Below are positions 30,163-37,381 of a stretch of 41,154 nucleotides of DNA, piece by piece. This DNA comes from a virus. Location: the IMG/VR virus record IMGVR_UViG_3300035210_000088, positions 1 to 41,154 of that record; one strand, 5' to 3'. A model generated the notes under the pieces. The model saw nothing but the letters and a program-made list of their open reading frames with translations. It did not search any database and was not told where the DNA came from. Within the stretch, counting starts at the first letter, position 1. The number at the start of each line of letters is the position of its first letter. The translations under genes and the position numbers were made by a program.

Positions 30163-31817
30163 GCCGCCCTCCGCGGGCCGGGGGCGCCGAATGCCGCCGC
30201 GGCGGGTCGCCAGTCGGGCAGCTTGCCGGCGAGCTGCGCGCGCAGTTCGGTCACCTTCGCCACCGGCTTGATCCCGGCGGATGCTGCCGCCTCGCGCAGC
30301 ACCGCGGCGGAGCAGGTTGCCAGGAAGTCCGGGGTGTCGAAGCGGCCGAGGTTGGCGCTGGCGTCCACGAAGCGGCCGATCCACTCGGCGACCTGGCCGG
30401 CGTCCTTCCGGTAGCCGTTCCGTTCGACGTCGGGCGTGGCGCAGGACAGGCAGCGGGCCAGCGTCTCGGCGACCACCTCTTCGATGTTCGCCACGCTCAC
30501 GTCGTTGTCGAGTGCGTCGCCGGCAGGGTTCACCAGATAGGGCGCCAGGCCGTCAAGGGTGGGGCCGGCAACCGCGTCTTCCGGTTCCTCGGCGCCGCGC
30601 ACCGTGACGTTCGGTGCCGATGTCAGGAGCAGAACCAACAGCGGGGCGAGTTCGCGTGCCGGGGGGCGCGTGGTGGCGTTGCGGAGGCTGGCGCGGAGGG
30701 CGTCGGTCTTCATGGCGGCGATGATCGCTTCGCCGGCCTTGGTGATGCCGAGGGGCTTGGGGGCTGCGGCGCGGGCTGCGAGTTCCGCGTCCTCCCTGGC
30801 ATCGATCTCGTCATCGGTCATGTCGATGTCGGGATCGTCTTCGGACGGTTCCTCCGGGGTGCTGGCGGCGGAGGCTGGCTTGCCGACCTTCGGGACGTTG
30901 TAGACGTAGCCTCTCACGTCGCCGAAATTGTGGCCTTCAAGGATCTCCCACACCACGATGCGGCCGCGCTTCGGCTTGGTTGGATCGCCCGACCATTCGC
31001 GCTCGGCGCCGGGCGGGTCCTTCACCATGCCTGTCTTGGTGGTCTCAGCGAGCCGATAGGTCACGCCCTTCGGCGGGTGCTTGATCCGCTCCTCCAGCGC
31101 CGCGCGCTGCGCCTGCATGAAGCCGGCACGATCCCGCGTGTAGCTCTCCTGCTCATCAGCGGGCGCGAACAGGTCTTCCTCGAAGTCGAGACCCGACGTG
31201 GCGATGTCGAAGATGGCGCGGCTGGCCGGCACCGTCTTGTCCGTGCATGCCTCCCGCATGCGCCACCAGTCGATGTGGCTCCCGTGGTTGGCGGTCTTCA
31301 GCGCCTCCGCCTGACGCTCGGGCGGAGCCATGGCGACGACGGCGAGTTCGTCGTCATCGGGCCACTCTCCGACCTCAAGCGCCGCCAGGACGTCGGGATG
31401 CAGGCGGGAGAGGCGGTCCAGGCGTTTGCCGCTGCGCTCTGTCATGCCGAGGGCGGCGGAGGCGCCGGGCAGGGTGTAGCCTTGCTCCTGCAGCCGCTTC
31501 ATCGCGCGCCACTGGTCAAGCGGCGCCATGGCGGCCCGAACCATGTTGGCAGCGCTCGCCGCGGCGGTGGTCCAGCCGGCCTCCGCCGCAACGGCGAACG
31601 CGGCCGGGATCTCGGAGAGGCCGGCGCGGCTGGCGGCACGCAGGCGCCGGGCGCCGTCAACCAGCCGGTAGCGGTCGCCGATCGGCTGCACGAGGATGGG
31701 TTGCAGCACGCCGAGCGCGGTGATGGAGCGGGCCAGCGCCTGATCGTCGCTGTCGGAGGCGGCGATCCGGCGCACGTTCTCCGCCGGCTGATCTATGAGA
31801 GAGATTGAGAGGTTCAT
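30159..31817 (-). CDS. ParB/Srx-fold domain DNA-binding protein
   Basis: 552 residues. The N-terminus has ParB boxes: 'LARSITALGVLQPILVQP' (about 28-45) and 'YRLVDGARRLRAASRAGLSEIPA' (about 50-72), where the usual GERR CTPase motif reads DGARR. A HTH region follows (about 92-140). The large C-terminal part is unique, with an acidic stretch (about 325-350) and a final SAP-like helix. No parA neighbour exists, so a role in transcription or DNA protection is as likely as partition. ATG 31817 has no clear SD. Confidence 0.75.
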   Translation of the reverse strand: MNLSISLIDQPAENVRRIAASDSDDQALARSITALGVLQPILVQPIGDRYRLVDGARRLRAASRAGLSEIPAAFAVAAEAGWTTAAASAANMVRAAMAPLDQWRAMKRLQEQGYTLPGASAALGMTERSGKRLDRLSRLHPDVLAALEVGEWPDDDELAVVAMAPPERQAEALKTANHGSHIDWWRMREACTDKTVPASRAIFDIATSGLDFEEDLFAPADEQESYTRDRAGFMQAQRAALEERIKHPPKGVTYRLAETTKTGMVKDPPGAEREWSGDPTKPKRGRIVVWEILEGHNFGDVRGYVYNVPKVGKPASAASTPEEPSEDDPDIDMTDDEIDAREDAELAARAAAPKPLGITKAGEAIIAAMKTDALRASLRNATTRPPARELAPLLVLLLTSAPNVTVRGAEEPEDAVAGPTLDGLAPYLVNPAGDALDNDVSVANIEEVVAETLARCLSCATPDVERNGYRKDAGQVAEWIGRFVDASANLGRFDTPDFLATCSAAVLREAAASAGIKPVAKVTELRAQLAGKLPDWRPAAAAFGAPGPRRAA

Positions 31818-31833
31818 GTGTGGGTCTTGGACT

Positions 31834-32091
31834 CTACTGACGGCATGTGAACTGAAGCGCCTTCCGAACCGGGGCGGCGCGCTCTCGGGCGAGGAACGGC
31901 CAGCCGTGTTGGCGGGCGTGGGAGATGGAGCACCAGGCGCATTCGTCGGCGCCGTTCGCCGTCTGGCGGAGCGCAATGACCGCCTCCGGGCCGTCGCACG
32001 CGGCGCCGCAGGTCCGGCAGTGCATGTCGGCAAGCCGAACCGCCTGTGCGGTGGCCGGGGCGATCAGGTGGGTGGCGCTGGTGCGGCGCAT
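31834..32091 (-). CDS. Cys-rich zinc-binding small protein
   Basis: 85 residues from ATG 32091. CRTCGAAC and CAWC (residues about 25-32 and 51-54) plus 'HARQHGWPF' make a treble-clef-like zinc site. Similar short Cys4 proteins are frequent in alphaproteobacterial phage operons. It starts four bases after the upstream stop and sits before the ParB-like gene. Function unknown. Confidence 0.6.
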   Translation of the reverse strand: MRRTSATHLIAPATAQAVRLADMHCRTCGAACDGPEAVIALRQTANGADECAWCSISHARQHGWPFLARERAAPVRKALQFTCRQ

Positions 32092-32094
32092 CGG

Positions 32095-32976
32095 TCATTC
32101 CGCCGCGACGCACATGGGCGTTTCGACCTGGATGAACGGGGCGCGGCCGAGCAGGAGGCGCATCTTGTTGACGGCGGCGATGTTGGCGCCGTCGTAGTCG
32201 ATGCGGAACGTCGAAGCCCAGCGACGGATGGTCATGAAGGGAGCCGGGACCTGCCCGGTTTCATCGACGATGTCGGGGGTCGGCGCGACTGGCGCCACCG
32301 TGGGCGCGGCGACAGGCGGCGTGGCGGCCGGCGGCTTGGAGGCTGGCGGCGCAACAGCGGGGCTCGGCAGGTTCTGTGCCGGCGTCGGCCGGCGGCGCAG
32401 CTTGAGGTAGCCTGATGCCTGCTCCATCAGTCGCCCGCCGTCGATCTGCTTGCCCGGCAGAGCGTTGACCAGCGCCACCATGTCGGGAATCGCCATGGCG
32501 GTCGGATAGTGCTGAAGCAGCACGGCGTTGCGCTCGGATGACCAGACGCGTGCGGGACGAGGCCGGCTGGCAAGGTCCGTGTGCGTGACGCCGGGCATGC
32601 CGCGCGGGCGCTTCAGGCCGCGGCGTTGCGCGCGCATCATGATCGCCTTGTCCGTCAAGGTGGCCCCGGGCAGGGCCTTGATGCGCGCGAGGACGTCGGC
32701 CTTCGGCATCGCGCTCGGGAACAACTCATCCAGGAGCACGTGCCGCTCGTCTGACCACACCACCTGATCGGCGTCCGGGCTGAGGCCCACCGTGGGAGCG
32801 GGCACCGGCAGGATCGGCGTCGTGGCGATGGGAAGGCCGGTGCTCGCGATAAAGGCCGGGGTCGCGGCGATGGGAAGGCCGGTGTTCGCCATCAGGCCGG
32901 TGCGGCACAGGGCTGCCGTCAGGCGATCGATGGCGGCGACAAGGTCGGGGCAATCGATCTGCACTTCCATCTTCAT
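32095..32976 (-). CDS. tandem SANT/HTH-like DNA-binding protein
   Basis: 293 residues from ATG 32976 (overlaps the upstream TGA, TGATG). Two similar units, 'VVWSDERHVLLDELFPSAMPKADVLARIKALPG...KAIMMRAQRRGLKRP' and 'RVWSSERNAVLLQHYPTAMAIPDMVALVNALPG...GRLMEQASGYLKLRR', each resemble the N-terminal HTH of GcrA. A 14-residue duplication (TGLPIAxTP) lies before them, and a Pro/Ala linker leads to a C-terminal 'WASTFRIDYDGANIAAVNKMRLLLGR' domain. Probable transcription regulator. Confidence 0.6.
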   Translation of the reverse strand: MKMEVQIDCPDLVAAIDRLTAALCRTGLMANTGLPIAATPAFIASTGLPIATTPILPVPAPTVGLSPDADQVVWSDERHVLLDELFPSAMPKADVLARIKALPGATLTDKAIMMRAQRRGLKRPRGMPGVTHTDLASRPRPARVWSSERNAVLLQHYPTAMAIPDMVALVNALPGKQIDGGRLMEQASGYLKLRRRPTPAQNLPSPAVAPPASKPPAATPPVAAPTVAPVAPTPDIVDETGQVPAPFMTIRRWASTFRIDYDGANIAAVNKMRLLLGRAPFIQVETPMCVAAE

Positions 32977-33317
32977 CACCGTGCACCTGGGCCAAGCAGG
33001 CGGTTGCGGACGATCGCGGCGAGGTCGGGCAGGGCGGCAATCACCCGGGCGCGCAGATCGGTGGCGGTCGGCGGCTGGGCGGCGCGGTCGGTTGTCTCGC
33101 CAGAGACGGAGCGGGTGAGGTCCGACCATTCCGAGATGATGCAGGCGAGGCTGCGCAGCTCGGCGCGGGCGTTCGGGGGAAGCGCGTTGTAGCCGCCGCC
33201 GTCGATAATGCCGGCGAGTTGCGCTGCGGCGACCGCCTGCCCTTCGGCGAGACGTGCCAGCGTGATGGATGGCGGGGGCGATGGCGAACGCGTGGCGGCA
33301 GAATAGGTGGCGTGCAC
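32976..33317 (-). CDS. hypothetical protein
   Basis: 113 residues from GTG 33317 with SD GGAGG (spacing 7). Helical: 'TLARLAEGQAVAAAQLAGIIDGGGYNALPPNARAELRSLACIISEWSDLTRSV' and 'DLRARVIAALPDLAAIVRNRLL'. Two bases after the upstream stop. No family recognised. Confidence 0.6.
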   Translation of the reverse strand: MHATYSAATRSPSPPPSITLARLAEGQAVAAAQLAGIIDGGGYNALPPNARAELRSLACIISEWSDLTRSVSGETTDRAAQPPTATDLRARVIAALPDLAAIVRNRLLGPGAR

Positions 33318-33319
33318 GG

Positions 33320-33526
33320 TCAATCCTCCATTTTGGGGGCGTTGGGCGAGGCAATGTCGGTGGCGGCGACGCAGATCGTGCGGGCCACGATGGCGGCGAA
33401 CAGCGCGCGGCCGTCGTCGGCTCGCCACCATCCGAGTTGAACCACCTCGGCGCCGGTCGATACGCGGCGCACGCGGCGTGGGGTGATCTCCTCCAGCGTC
33501 AGGCCGGCGGCGAGATTGAGGGTCAT
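33320..33526 (-). CDS. hypothetical small protein
   Basis: 68 residues; ATG 33526 overlaps the upstream stop (TGATG) and has AGGAG nine bases upstream. 'GLTLEEITPRRVRRVSTGAEVVQLGWWRADDGRALFAAIVARTICVAA' is beta-rich and basic. Unknown. Confidence 0.55.
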   Translation of the reverse strand: MTLNLAAGLTLEEITPRRVRRVSTGAEVVQLGWWRADDGRALFAAIVARTICVAATDIASPNAPKMED

Positions 33527-33780
33527 CAGGCCTCTCCTGCCGGCTGCATGCGGGCCAGATGGTCGGACACCAGCGCAGCGCAGCGGCGGTATCCGTTGCC
33601 GGCGGTCGGCAGATCGATGCGGAAATTGATCTCCGCCAGTTCCAGCAGCGCGTCGTGCAGCGCCATCATCGCTTCGGCGTCGGCGCGCGGATCGTCGGCG
33701 AGACGCTGCACCAGGCAGCGGACATCGCTGTCGATGACGATGGCGCCGAGATGCGCGCGGAAGGCTATGTCGGTGCTCAT
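33526..33780 (-). CDS. hypothetical protein
   Basis: 84 residues; ATG 33780 overlaps the upstream stop (ATGA); GGAGG, seven bases upstream, is part of a 14-bp palindrome (33781-33794). All-helical (DSDVRCLVQRLADDPRADAEAMMALHDALLELAEINFRID). Unknown function. Confidence 0.55.
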   Translation of the reverse strand: MSTDIAFRAHLGAIVIDSDVRCLVQRLADDPRADAEAMMALHDALLELAEINFRIDLPTAGNGYRRCAALVSDHLARMQPAGEA

Positions 33781-34418
33781 GCGGAGGCCTCCGCGTCGGT
33801 GTCGATGTTGAAATGTTCGTGGCATGCGCCCTCGGCGGCGCCGGCGGCGTGCTCAAGGGCCTCGGCGAGCGCGTCAACGGCGGCGAAGGCGCGGGCGTAG
33901 GCGGCGGCGCAGCACTCGGGCGGTGTGTGGCGGGTGATCCGTGCCCGCATGTCGCGCGTGACGTCGCCGAGCCAGCGGTAGGCCCTGGCGGCGTGCATCA
34001 GGTCGCCGAGGTCGTGGGGGACGTAGGCGGGCGCCGGGGCAGGCGAGGCCGCGCCGAGCGTGCGGGCGATCGCGGCCTGTAGCAGGTCCCAGGTGTAGGC
34101 GCGGACGGCGACGGAGCCGGCGGCGGGAAGGTTGAGCGTGCCCACCGGCGTGAGCGCGCGGGCGGCCCACAGCAGCACGGCCTCGCGTTGCGTGGCGTCG
34201 GGCGGCACGGCGGGGCCGAACGCCATGACCGGGCTGATGCCGTCGAAATTGAAGGTGCTGGGCGCGCGGGAGATGAAGTGCGGCAGGCGGTCGATGGTGA
34301 TGGCGGGCATGGCGAGCGGCGGTGCGGACGAAGGCGCGGCTGGCGCGGCGGCCTTGGTCTGCGGGCGGCCCTTTCCCTCGCTGGGAAGGGGTGCGCCGAA
34401 CAGGTCGGTGCCGGTCAC
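33777..34418 (-). CDS. hypothetical protein
   Basis: 213 residues from GTG 34418 (GGAG SD, four-base overlap upstream). N-terminal Ala/Pro linker, then 'VLLWAARALTPVGTLNLPAAGSVAVRAYTWDLLQAAIARTLG' and helical 'ARAYRWLGDVTRDMRARITRHTPPECCAAAYARAFAAVDALAEALEHAAG'. Codons 5-13 contain a CCCTTTCCC/GGGAAGGG palindrome (34369-34390), like the REP-type element at 6885. No family recognised. Confidence 0.55.
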   Translation of the reverse strand: MTGTDLFGAPLPSEGKGRPQTKAAAPAAPSSAPPLAMPAITIDRLPHFISRAPSTFNFDGISPVMAFGPAVPPDATQREAVLLWAARALTPVGTLNLPAAGSVAVRAYTWDLLQAAIARTLGAASPAPAPAYVPHDLGDLMHAARAYRWLGDVTRDMRARITRHTPPECCAAAYARAFAAVDALAEALEHAAGAAEGACHEHFNIDTDAEASA

Positions 34419-34717
34419 CGCGTGCTCCGGGCGATGATGTCGCGCGCCTCTGACAGGGCGGTGCCGGCGTCGGCGGATGTTCCGGTCTCAAACCAGCCGT
34501 GGCCCTGGACAAGCCAGGGGATGCGGCCGTTTTGGTCGTTCTGCAGGAGGATGCGGACCATGCAGCCGGAGGCCTCCGCCACCATGGCATGCTGGTTGAG
34601 GCTGTGCACCCGCAGCGAGCGGTAGCTATCCAGCAGCTCGGAGAGGTCGCCGCCGGCAATGGACACCACGGGCTGTCCCGCGGAGGCGGTCAGGTGGGTC
34701 AGGGTGCGGAGGTTCAT
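34415..34717 (-). CDS. hypothetical protein
   Basis: 100 residues, ATG overlapping the upstream stop (ATGA). 'DLSELLDSYRSLRVHSLNQHAMVAEASGCMVRILLQNDQNGRIPWLVQGHGWFETGTSADAGTALSEARDIIAR' looks like a small alpha/beta domain. Unknown. Confidence 0.55.
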   Translation of the reverse strand: MNLRTLTHLTASAGQPVVSIAGGDLSELLDSYRSLRVHSLNQHAMVAEASGCMVRILLQNDQNGRIPWLVQGHGWFETGTSADAGTALSEARDIIARSTR

Positions 34718-34974
34718 GGCGCCGCCGCCGCCTTGTCGGCTTCGCGCTTCAGCAGTTGGGCGAGGCGGCCGGTGTCGAGGCCGCGATGCGCGAGGCCCTC
34801 GGCCACGAAGTCGCGGCCGGTGCCGGCGAACAGATCGGCCAGCCACAGCAGGCGGGCGGGATCGGCGCCGGCGTGGGCGACGGCGCGGCCGGCGAGCATG
34901 CGCAGCGCGTGCGGGCTCATGGGCGCGACGTCTTCGGCGATTGCCGCGAAGCCGGATTGGAAGGGGATGCCCAT
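34714..34974 (-). CDS. hypothetical protein
   Basis: 86 residues from ATG 34974. Helical, Ala/Leu-rich (APMSPHALRMLAGRAVAHAGADPARLLWLADLFAGTGRDFVAEGLAHRGLDTGRLAQLLKREADK). One base separates it from the upstream gene. Unknown. Confidence 0.55.
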   Translation of the reverse strand: MGIPFQSGFAAIAEDVAPMSPHALRMLAGRAVAHAGADPARLLWLADLFAGTGRDFVAEGLAHRGLDTGRLAQLLKREADKAAAAP

Positions 34975-34975
34975 G

Positions 34976-35266
34976 TCAGCAGCCCGGTCCGAAGACTTCG
35001 AGGTCCGGCACGAACGTGGTTGCGGCAGTGGTGTGGTCGTAGGCCGTGGTGATGTAGAGCCAGCCGCCGGCGACACGCAGGCGCGAGATGTCGAGGTAGG
35101 CGTGATCGGACTTACGGACATTCTGCATCGTGTGCAGCATCGGCATGCCCGGAAGCCGCGCGCCGGTGATGGTGATGGGGGTGTTGGCGTCGCGCAGGTG
35201 CGCGGCGTCAGGGGCCTCGGCGTCGCCCAGCGGGAGGCCCTGGGCGGGGGCGATGTCGGCGGGCAT
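34976..35266 (-). CDS. hypothetical protein, first well-supported leftward gene
   Basis: 96 residues from ATG 35266; weak SD. Contains 'ANTPITITGARLPGMPMLHTMQNVRKSDHAYLDISRLRVAGGWLYITTAYDHTTAATTFVPD', beta-rich, with a pattern like other phage early proteins. The opposite-frame reading upstream ends on this ATG (TGATG). Unknown function. Confidence 0.55.
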   Translation of the reverse strand: MPADIAPAQGLPLGDAEAPDAAHLRDANTPITITGARLPGMPMLHTMQNVRKSDHAYLDISRLRVAGGWLYITTAYDHTTAATTFVPDLEVFGPGC

Positions 35267-35838
35267 CAGGATGCCACCGGGGCGATGGTCGTTGTCGTTG
35301 CGATCGGATGCGCCGAAGGCGTAACGTTGCGGGCATGGCCAGAACATACAGAACAGCTAATTTCGATATCGAATTCGGTGGTCTCGGGGAGGTCGCCGAA
35401 GGCTGGTGTCTTCCGGTCCCGGTCGCATTCCGCCCCCGTCTCGACATATTCTGGACGGAGCGCCGAAAGAAAAAGCAGCCGTATTACCTGTGGACGCAGG
35501 GCGTCCCGGCTGACTTCTCCTTCAGCGAGGGCGACGCCGTGATAGACCCCGTTGAGGCGCGGATAGCCCCGTGGGGAACGGTCCCGGTTCGCCTCTACAT
35601 CCAGGTCGTCCCCGCCGACGAGACCGTGCCGAAAGGCCACGTCCCCTTCGACCTCTATCGAGGCTTCCCGGGCAAGGTCGCGCCGGAACGCCACGTGATG
35701 TCGCAAAATGCCTTCGTGCTCTTGCTGCGAAAAGGGGTCGCAGATTGCGACGGAAAGCGACTTGACCTTCGGCCGCTGGTGCCGGCGAAGGCTTAGCCGT
35801 TCAGAAAGGCCAGCGTATCTCTCGGCTACGGCGAACAT
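35266..35838 (-). CDS. possible first gene of leftward operon (alternative to the plus-strand gene)
   Basis: 190 residues. For: GGAGAG five bases before ATG 35838, about 24 bases after the predicted PL start site, and a TGA that overlaps the next ATG. Against: unconvincing amino-acid pattern (many Arg/Asp/His, low-complexity end TTTTIAPVAS), and base use at codon positions is no better than for the plus-strand reading of the same DNA. At most one of the two is likely to be the main product. Confidence 0.35.
   Translation of the reverse strand: MFAVAERYAGLSERLSLRRHQRPKVKSLSVAICDPFSQQEHEGILRHHVAFRRDLAREASIEVEGDVAFRHGLVGGDDLDVEANRDRSPRGYPRLNGVYHGVALAEGEVSRDALRPQVIRLLFLSALRPEYVETGAECDRDRKTPAFGDLPETTEFDIEISCSVCSGHARNVTPSAHPIATTTTIAPVAS
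35335..35796 (+). CDS. hypothetical protein antisense to the leftward transcript
   Basis: 153 residues from ATG 35335; no clear SD. The sequence looks like a folded protein: 'LPVPVAFRPRLDIFWTERRKKKQPYYLWTQGVPADFSFSEGDAVIDPVEARIAPWGTVPVRLYIQVVPADETVPKGHVPFDLYRGFPGKV'. It is the only plus-strand candidate within the leftward side, located between repressor and leftward operon, where lysogeny-expressed accessory genes often sit. Its DNA is less GC-biased than its neighbours. No family recognised. Confidence 0.5.
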   Translation: MARTYRTANFDIEFGGLGEVAEGWCLPVPVAFRPRLDIFWTERRKKKQPYYLWTQGVPADFSFSEGDAVIDPVEARIAPWGTVPVRLYIQVVPADETVPKGHVPFDLYRGFPGKVAPERHVMSQNAFVLLLRKGVADCDGKRLDLRPLVPAKA

Positions 35839-35861
35839 CTCGGCTCTCCATCTCGTGATGA

Positions 35862-35922
35862 TGGAGACAATTTCGCGGAGTGCGAAGGCTACGTCAACTT
35901 AAAACTTCGCACTCCGCGAAAT
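35862..35922 (-). promoter_or_regulatory. predicted leftward early promoter PL with two operators
   Basis: Reading leftward: TTGACG (35897-35892), 17-base spacer, GAAATT (35874-35869), start near 35862. Two perfect 18-bp inverted arms (35870-35887 and 35905-35922) flank the -35; each arm is itself the quasi-palindrome CTTCGCACTCCGCGAAAT. The same -35 and operator layout occurs at PR. The arms could also fold as a terminator after the repressor gene. Confidence 0.6.
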
Positions 35923-36263
35923 CAGCTTTCCTTGTTCTCCTCATCAGGGGCGATGCGGCGGCCGATTGCCAGCCATTCCGCGATCGCCTCTGGCGGCATC
36001 CGCGCCAGAATGGCAGATGCTTCCTTCATATCTATGAACAGTTTATCTCCGGGTGGGGCGAACAGCAGTGCTGCTGGATGCACCCCGTAGGCGTCTGCAA
36101 TCTTCTTGAGATCGTCTAGATCCACGGTTCGGCCTCCTGTTTCCCATCCACTTATAGTGTTGGGCTTGGAGCCGATCCGCTCGGCCAGTTGTTCAAGTGT
36201 GAACTTCGCGACATGTCTCCACGCGCGGAGATGTTCGTGTAACGTTGTGCTGGGTCCGCTCAT
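35922..36263 (-). CDS. CI-like lysogeny repressor (XRE HTH)
   Basis: 113 residues. Residues about 20-65 are a Cro/CI-type HTH: 'FTLEQLAERIGSKPNTISGWETGGRTVDLDDLKKIADAYGVHPAALLF'. The short C-terminal helix part (MKEASAILARMPPEAIAEWLAIGRRI) may dimerise; there is no LexA-like protease domain, so induction would not use self-cleavage. Divergent from the Cro-like gene, with operators on both sides. Likely maintains lysogeny by blocking PL and PR. Confidence 0.8.
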   Translation of the reverse strand: MSGPSTTLHEHLRAWRHVAKFTLEQLAERIGSKPNTISGWETGGRTVDLDDLKKIADAYGVHPAALLFAPPGDKLFIDMKEASAILARMPPEAIAEWLAIGRRIAPDEENKES

Positions 36264-36319
36264 GGCTCACCCTCGCGTCCTGCGAACGCCTTGATGAGAC
36301 CCAAGTTGCGAAACTGCGC

Positions 36320-36356
36320 TTGACGCGAAACTTCGCACTATGCGAAGTTCCTCACC
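36320..36356 (+). promoter_or_regulatory. predicted rightward promoter PR with operator
   Basis: TTGACG (36320-36325), 18-base spacer, GAAGTT (36344-36349). The palindrome CTTCGCA-CTA-TGCGAAG (36331-36347, extended by AA/TT) fills spacer and -10. A start near 36356-36357 would fall at the Cro-like ATG. The 12-mer AAACTTCGCACT is shared with PL. Confidence 0.6.
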
Positions 36357-36731
36357 ATGAAACTCCGCACCTACCTAGAATCGACCAACACCACGCTGAC
36401 GGCCTTAGCCGAGCGTCTTGGTGTCGGTGTTTCGACCGTGCATGGTTGGGTATCCGGACGGCGCGTGCCGACGCTGGAAATGGCACTGCGCATTCGGGAC
36501 ATCACGGATGGTGCGGTGACGCCCGATGATTTGAGGCCGCCGCCCCCTGATTATCCAGGCAGCAGCCAAGGGCTTTCGTCGTCGGCCAGCCAGTCCGATG
36601 GATGCTCGGGCGGCTCGACGGGGAATGGAGAGGGGCCGGGCGATCCCGGCTTTCGGCATGTCCGCCGTCTCAACCGAAGCGCGCATATTTCAAAAATAGT
36701 GCGCGTTTCGGTGCCGGGTGATGTGGCGTGA
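36357..36731 (+). CDS. Cro-like HTH regulator
   Basis: 124 residues. N-terminal HTH 'MKLRTYLESTNTTLTALAERLGVGVSTVHGWVSGRRVPTLEMALRIRDITDGAVTPDDL' (1-59) of the Cro/YdaS type; the rest is Pro/Ser/Gly-rich and probably flexible. No SD precedes the ATG, and the predicted PR start coincides with it, suggesting a leaderless message. First gene of the rightward early transcript, likely the lytic antagonist of the repressor. Confidence 0.75.
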   Translation: MKLRTYLESTNTTLTALAERLGVGVSTVHGWVSGRRVPTLEMALRIRDITDGAVTPDDLRPPPPDYPGSSQGLSSSASQSDGCSGGSTGNGEGPGDPGFRHVRRLNRSAHISKIVRVSVPGDVA

Positions 36732-36751
36732 CGCCGGGTTTGGTCTGCCGT

Positions 36752-37150
36752 TCAGTGGTGGATGCCTTTCGGAGCCAGCCACGCACCGACGTCTTCAATG
36801 ATCTCCCCAGTCTCCGGATCGGAGGCGAGTTCAATGCCGCTGAGCAGGAACGCCCTGGTCATTCCGCGCAGTTCGCACATGGCTTGGATGCGATCGTAGA
36901 TCACGTCCTCGCCCTGGACATGACCGATCAGCCTTTGAACCGACACGGTGCGTTCGCTGGTTCGGCCGGTCGTTCCCCGATAGCGCAAGGCGATCCGGAT
37001 GGATCGTCGGTGGAATTCAACGGTGTAGGCGTCCAGAGCCGGAGGCCGAGCGCAAGCGGTCTGCGTATGCTGCGACACGATTTTCTCCATGGGTTGGTTG
37101 GCACCGTCCATGGTGAGGCAAAGCGACCGGAACCGCAACGTTCCGGTCAC
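36752..37150 (-). CDS. WYL-like regulatory protein
   Basis: 132 residues from GTG 37150 (GAGGG upstream); ATG 37111 or 37090 are alternatives without an SD. 'RSIRIALRYRGTTGRTSERTVSVQRLIGHVQGEDVIYDRIQAMCELRGMTRAFLLSGIELASDPETGEIIEDVGAWL' has the strand-turn-strand and C-E-L-R-G-x-x-R-x-F-x-L order of small WYL-type ligand-sensing domains. Convergent with the Cro-like gene (20 bases between stops). It lies antisense to the early rightward transcript. Confidence 0.6.
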   Translation of the reverse strand: MTGTLRFRSLCLTMDGANQPMEKIVSQHTQTACARPPALDAYTVEFHRRSIRIALRYRGTTGRTSERTVSVQRLIGHVQGEDVIYDRIQAMCELRGMTRAFLLSGIELASDPETGEIIEDVGAWLAPKGIHH

Positions 37151-37224
37151 CGAGCCGCCCTCAGTTTCGCGAGATGACGGGGTTTGATTGCACTTCCGGT
37201 GTTGTGCAGCCGCGGTGCCCCGTC

Positions 37225-37336
37225 GGCACGGAGCGGAGCGGGCAGGCGAGGGCGCCGGTCCGAACCAGCGGCACCGCTCGCCGCGCTCTCTCCGTGCCAC
37301 CCATCCCGAGCCGCGGCGGGGCTGTGCTCCGCGGCT
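37225..37336 (+). ncRNA. candidate structured leader RNA
   Basis: Within the 302-base gap 37151-37452 there is no supported gene. Two hairpins stand out: GGCACGGAG/CTCCGTGCC (37225-37233 with 37290-37298) enclosing GAGCGG/CCGCTC (37236-37241 with 37274-37279), and AGCCGCGG/CCGCGGCT (37309-37316 with 37329-37336). They precede a terminator and may regulate read-through. No match to a known riboswitch recognised. Confidence 0.4.
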
Positions 37337-37381
37337 GCCTGACGGCTCTTCCTCCGGGATGCCATGGAGCATCCCCACTTG

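Noticed and set aside
33781-33794. 14-bp perfect palindrome GCGGAGGCCTCCGC as an operator
   Set aside because: It lies across the end of one gene and the SD of the next, is GC-only in effect, and has no second copy; chance plus SD constraint explains it.
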